Shown here one piece after another: positions 5,700 to 6,841 of a DNA stretch of 6,841 bases; positions within the stretch are counted from its first letter, which is position 1, and every line of letters begins with the position of its first letter. The DNA is from GCA-2732805 sp964516605. Its GTDB lineage: Bacteria > Pseudomonadota > Gammaproteobacteria > Coxiellales > Coxiellaceae. The stretch covers positions 1 to 6,841 of the forward strand of contig CAZFAA010000087.1 of the NCBI GenBank assembly GCA_964516605.1, given 5' to 3'. The notes beneath the pieces were generated by a model. The model made no database searches. It had not been told where the DNA came from and worked only from the letters and a program-made list of their open reading frames with translations. A program made the translations under genes and the position numbers.

Positions 5700-5755
5700 G
5701 CCTATATACCGCGTGACATCTTCATTGGCGCGCGGTATCGTTTTGTTCTATAGGC
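5700..5755 (+). terminator. Nested hairpin terminator after the luxR-type gene
   Basis: ATACCGCG (5706-5713) pairs with CGCGGTAT (5731-5738) around a 17-nt loop, followed by CGTTTTGTT, giving a terminator core with a short T-tract. Around it, GCCTATA (5700-5706) can pair with TATAGGC (5749-5755), making a nested palindrome. An upstream alternative, TATATAG/CTATATA (5677-5683/5702-5708), uses part of the same bases. The rest of the gap up to 5848 shows no gene and no clear terminator for the lipase gene that converges from the right. Confidence 0.6.
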
Positions 5756-5847
5756 TCACTGTATCTATGCGGATCTGTTACCGGGATTTTTTAGCATTGC
5801 TGTGCTCAAGCGACCACATAGCTTAACTATTTATTTCTTAAAGTTAT

Positions 5848-6828
5848 TTACTCATGATTAAATTCGTTTTGAGCGCGCGCCCACCGCAGCAATTGTTCAA
5901 AGGTTTTATACATTAGGTTCGTATCTGCAAGGATGGCCTTGAGCATATTTTTCATGCTGTGTTGAGCATGCGCGACATGATAAAAATCAGTGATGTGCGT
6001 GAGCGATGCTTGTGTGTGCCCAGGTAGCAAGTCCAGTAAACGTGTTTTAAGTGGTTGGTGTCGAATTCGATAGTGTTCATCAAATGTATTTTTAGCTTCT
6101 TGATAATATTTAGGAATGTTGATATTGATCACATAACCATAGGGATCGCTGATGGTGCTGGCAAAATCATAGGTTGCGCGCATGCTGATGACTTGGTGTT
6201 CATGATATGTATCAGTGTGCACATGTTGCATGTGCCGAATGCCTGGTGCATCAAAACTAATAACATCATAGGTATCATCAACGAAGTAGACATCTGATGC
6301 ACAGGCTAAATTTGCTAAGGCCCCACCTAATGAGTGACCTGTTATATGGTAATGGCAAAAGCATGCCGTAAACTGGAGTTGTTTGAGTTGTTTGATGACT
6401 TTAGCACACTGACTAAGAAAATCTTGTAAACACCCTAAAAAAGAAGGATCGTTTAATGCAGTGTGGTGAGAAAAAAGGATCGATTTCCACCATGTTTTGA
6501 GATCTTCAATATCATTACTGATTTTGTAGAGCACAGTGCCACGTATTGCCACAGCAATATGATGAATTTTGCGCGCATTGATTTTGATGTAAAAATCAGC
6601 ATAGAAAGCATTCTCAGGATTGAGTCTGACTTGGGGTAGTTGTAGGTGGTACCAGCCTGCCTTATTGTTTTGCAGGCATTCTGCAATAGCAGAGAAATTA
6701 TAAAGTGGCGTTGGGCGCAATCCCAGTAATTTTAAATCATGGTGATTGTAATATACATTCAGGGCTAAATAAGCGTAATCCAGTAGACTCATCCAATCAA
6801 TTTGATTACATGTGTTCGCATAAATCAT
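5848..6828 (-). CDS. Class 3 lipase-like alpha/beta hydrolase
   Basis: This 326-residue protein has the signature of the fungal-type (class 3) lipase family, serine hydrolases acting on acyl esters. AVAIRGT (92-98) is the strand and oxyanion region near the front of the fold. ITGHSLGGALANLA (162-175) is the nucleophile elbow with Ser166. ISFDAPGI (190-197) is the strand after it. The catalytic Asp is likely D221 or D228 (RATYDF...ISDPYG), and the His one of H284, H287 or H290. The assignment of Asp and His is inference. It has no signal peptide or membrane helix and is unusually rich in His (23 of 326). Substrate is unknown; a phospholipase is as possible as a triglyceride lipase. The ATG at 6828-6826 has only a weak AGAG upstream, and no in-frame stop lies between it and the window edge, so the true start could be further out. 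An inner start at M13 is also possible. Confidence 0.8.
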   Translation of the reverse strand: MIYANTCNQIDWMSLLDYAYLALNVYYNHHDLKLLGLRPTPLYNFSAIAECLQNNKAGWYHLQLPQVRLNPENAFYADFYIKINARKIHHIAVAIRGTVLYKISNDIEDLKTWWKSILFSHHTALNDPSFLGCLQDFLSQCAKVIKQLKQLQFTACFCHYHITGHSLGGALANLACASDVYFVDDTYDVISFDAPGIRHMQHVHTDTYHEHQVISMRATYDFASTISDPYGYVININIPKYYQEAKNTFDEHYRIRHQPLKTRLLDLLPGHTQASLTHITDFYHVAHAQHSMKNMLKAILADTNLMYKTFEQLLRWARAQNEFNHE

Positions 6829-6841
6829 ATTAGTGCTCTTT

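Noticed and set aside
6055..6686. Short frames on both strands inside the lipase gene
   Set aside because: They overlap the GHSLGG-containing reading frame and carry no motifs.

Overview
The window looks like chromosomal DNA from a gammaproteobacterium of moderate GC. The type IV pilin/ATPase pair is in the same order as enterobacterial ppdD-hofB, and there is an RhlE-type helicase, a stand-alone LuxR-type HTH protein and a cytosolic-looking class 3 lipase. This mix would suit Legionellales (Coxiella/Legionella relatives), but that placement is inference and no marker gene here proves it. There are no rRNA or tRNA genes, insertion sequences, CRISPR arrays or phage genes that I can see.

Layout, left to right. 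(1) 1-1369, minus strand: a type IV pilin gene followed by a pilB/hofB-type assembly ATPase gene. The two overlap by 17 nt, and the ATPase gene runs off the left edge of the window. A good sigma70-type promoter lies just upstream of the pilin. (2) 1370-1794: a 425-bp divergent intergenic region. It holds the pilin promoter, a 53-bp imperfect inverted repeat (1443-1495), a candidate rightward promoter and a structured leader of about 180 nt in front of the helicase gene. (3) 1795-3159, plus strand: an RhlE-type DEAD-box RNA helicase with an Arg/Gly-rich tail, ended by an intrinsic terminator. (4) 3239-4645, minus strand: an APC-superfamily amino acid permease resembling YveA, convergent with the helicase gene. 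(5) 4646-4741: a compact divergent promoter region. (6) 4742-5065, plus strand: a small membrane protein of the lipid-A-disaccharide-synthase N-terminal (LAB_N) family whose -10 box sits so close to the ATG that the mRNA may be leaderless. (7) 5267-5671, plus strand: a 134-aa LuxR/GerE-type HTH protein without a sensory domain, followed by a hairpin terminator. (8) 5848-6828, minus strand: a histidine-rich class 3 lipase-like hydrolase that enters at the right edge.

Apart from the pilin-ATPase pair, these are single-gene transcription units with their own signals and no evident shared pathway. I see no convincing new multi-gene system. The observations most worth following are in the non-coding DNA: the helicase leader, the large inverted repeat, the possible leaderless start, and the pilB ribosome-binding site embedded in the glycine run of the pilin.
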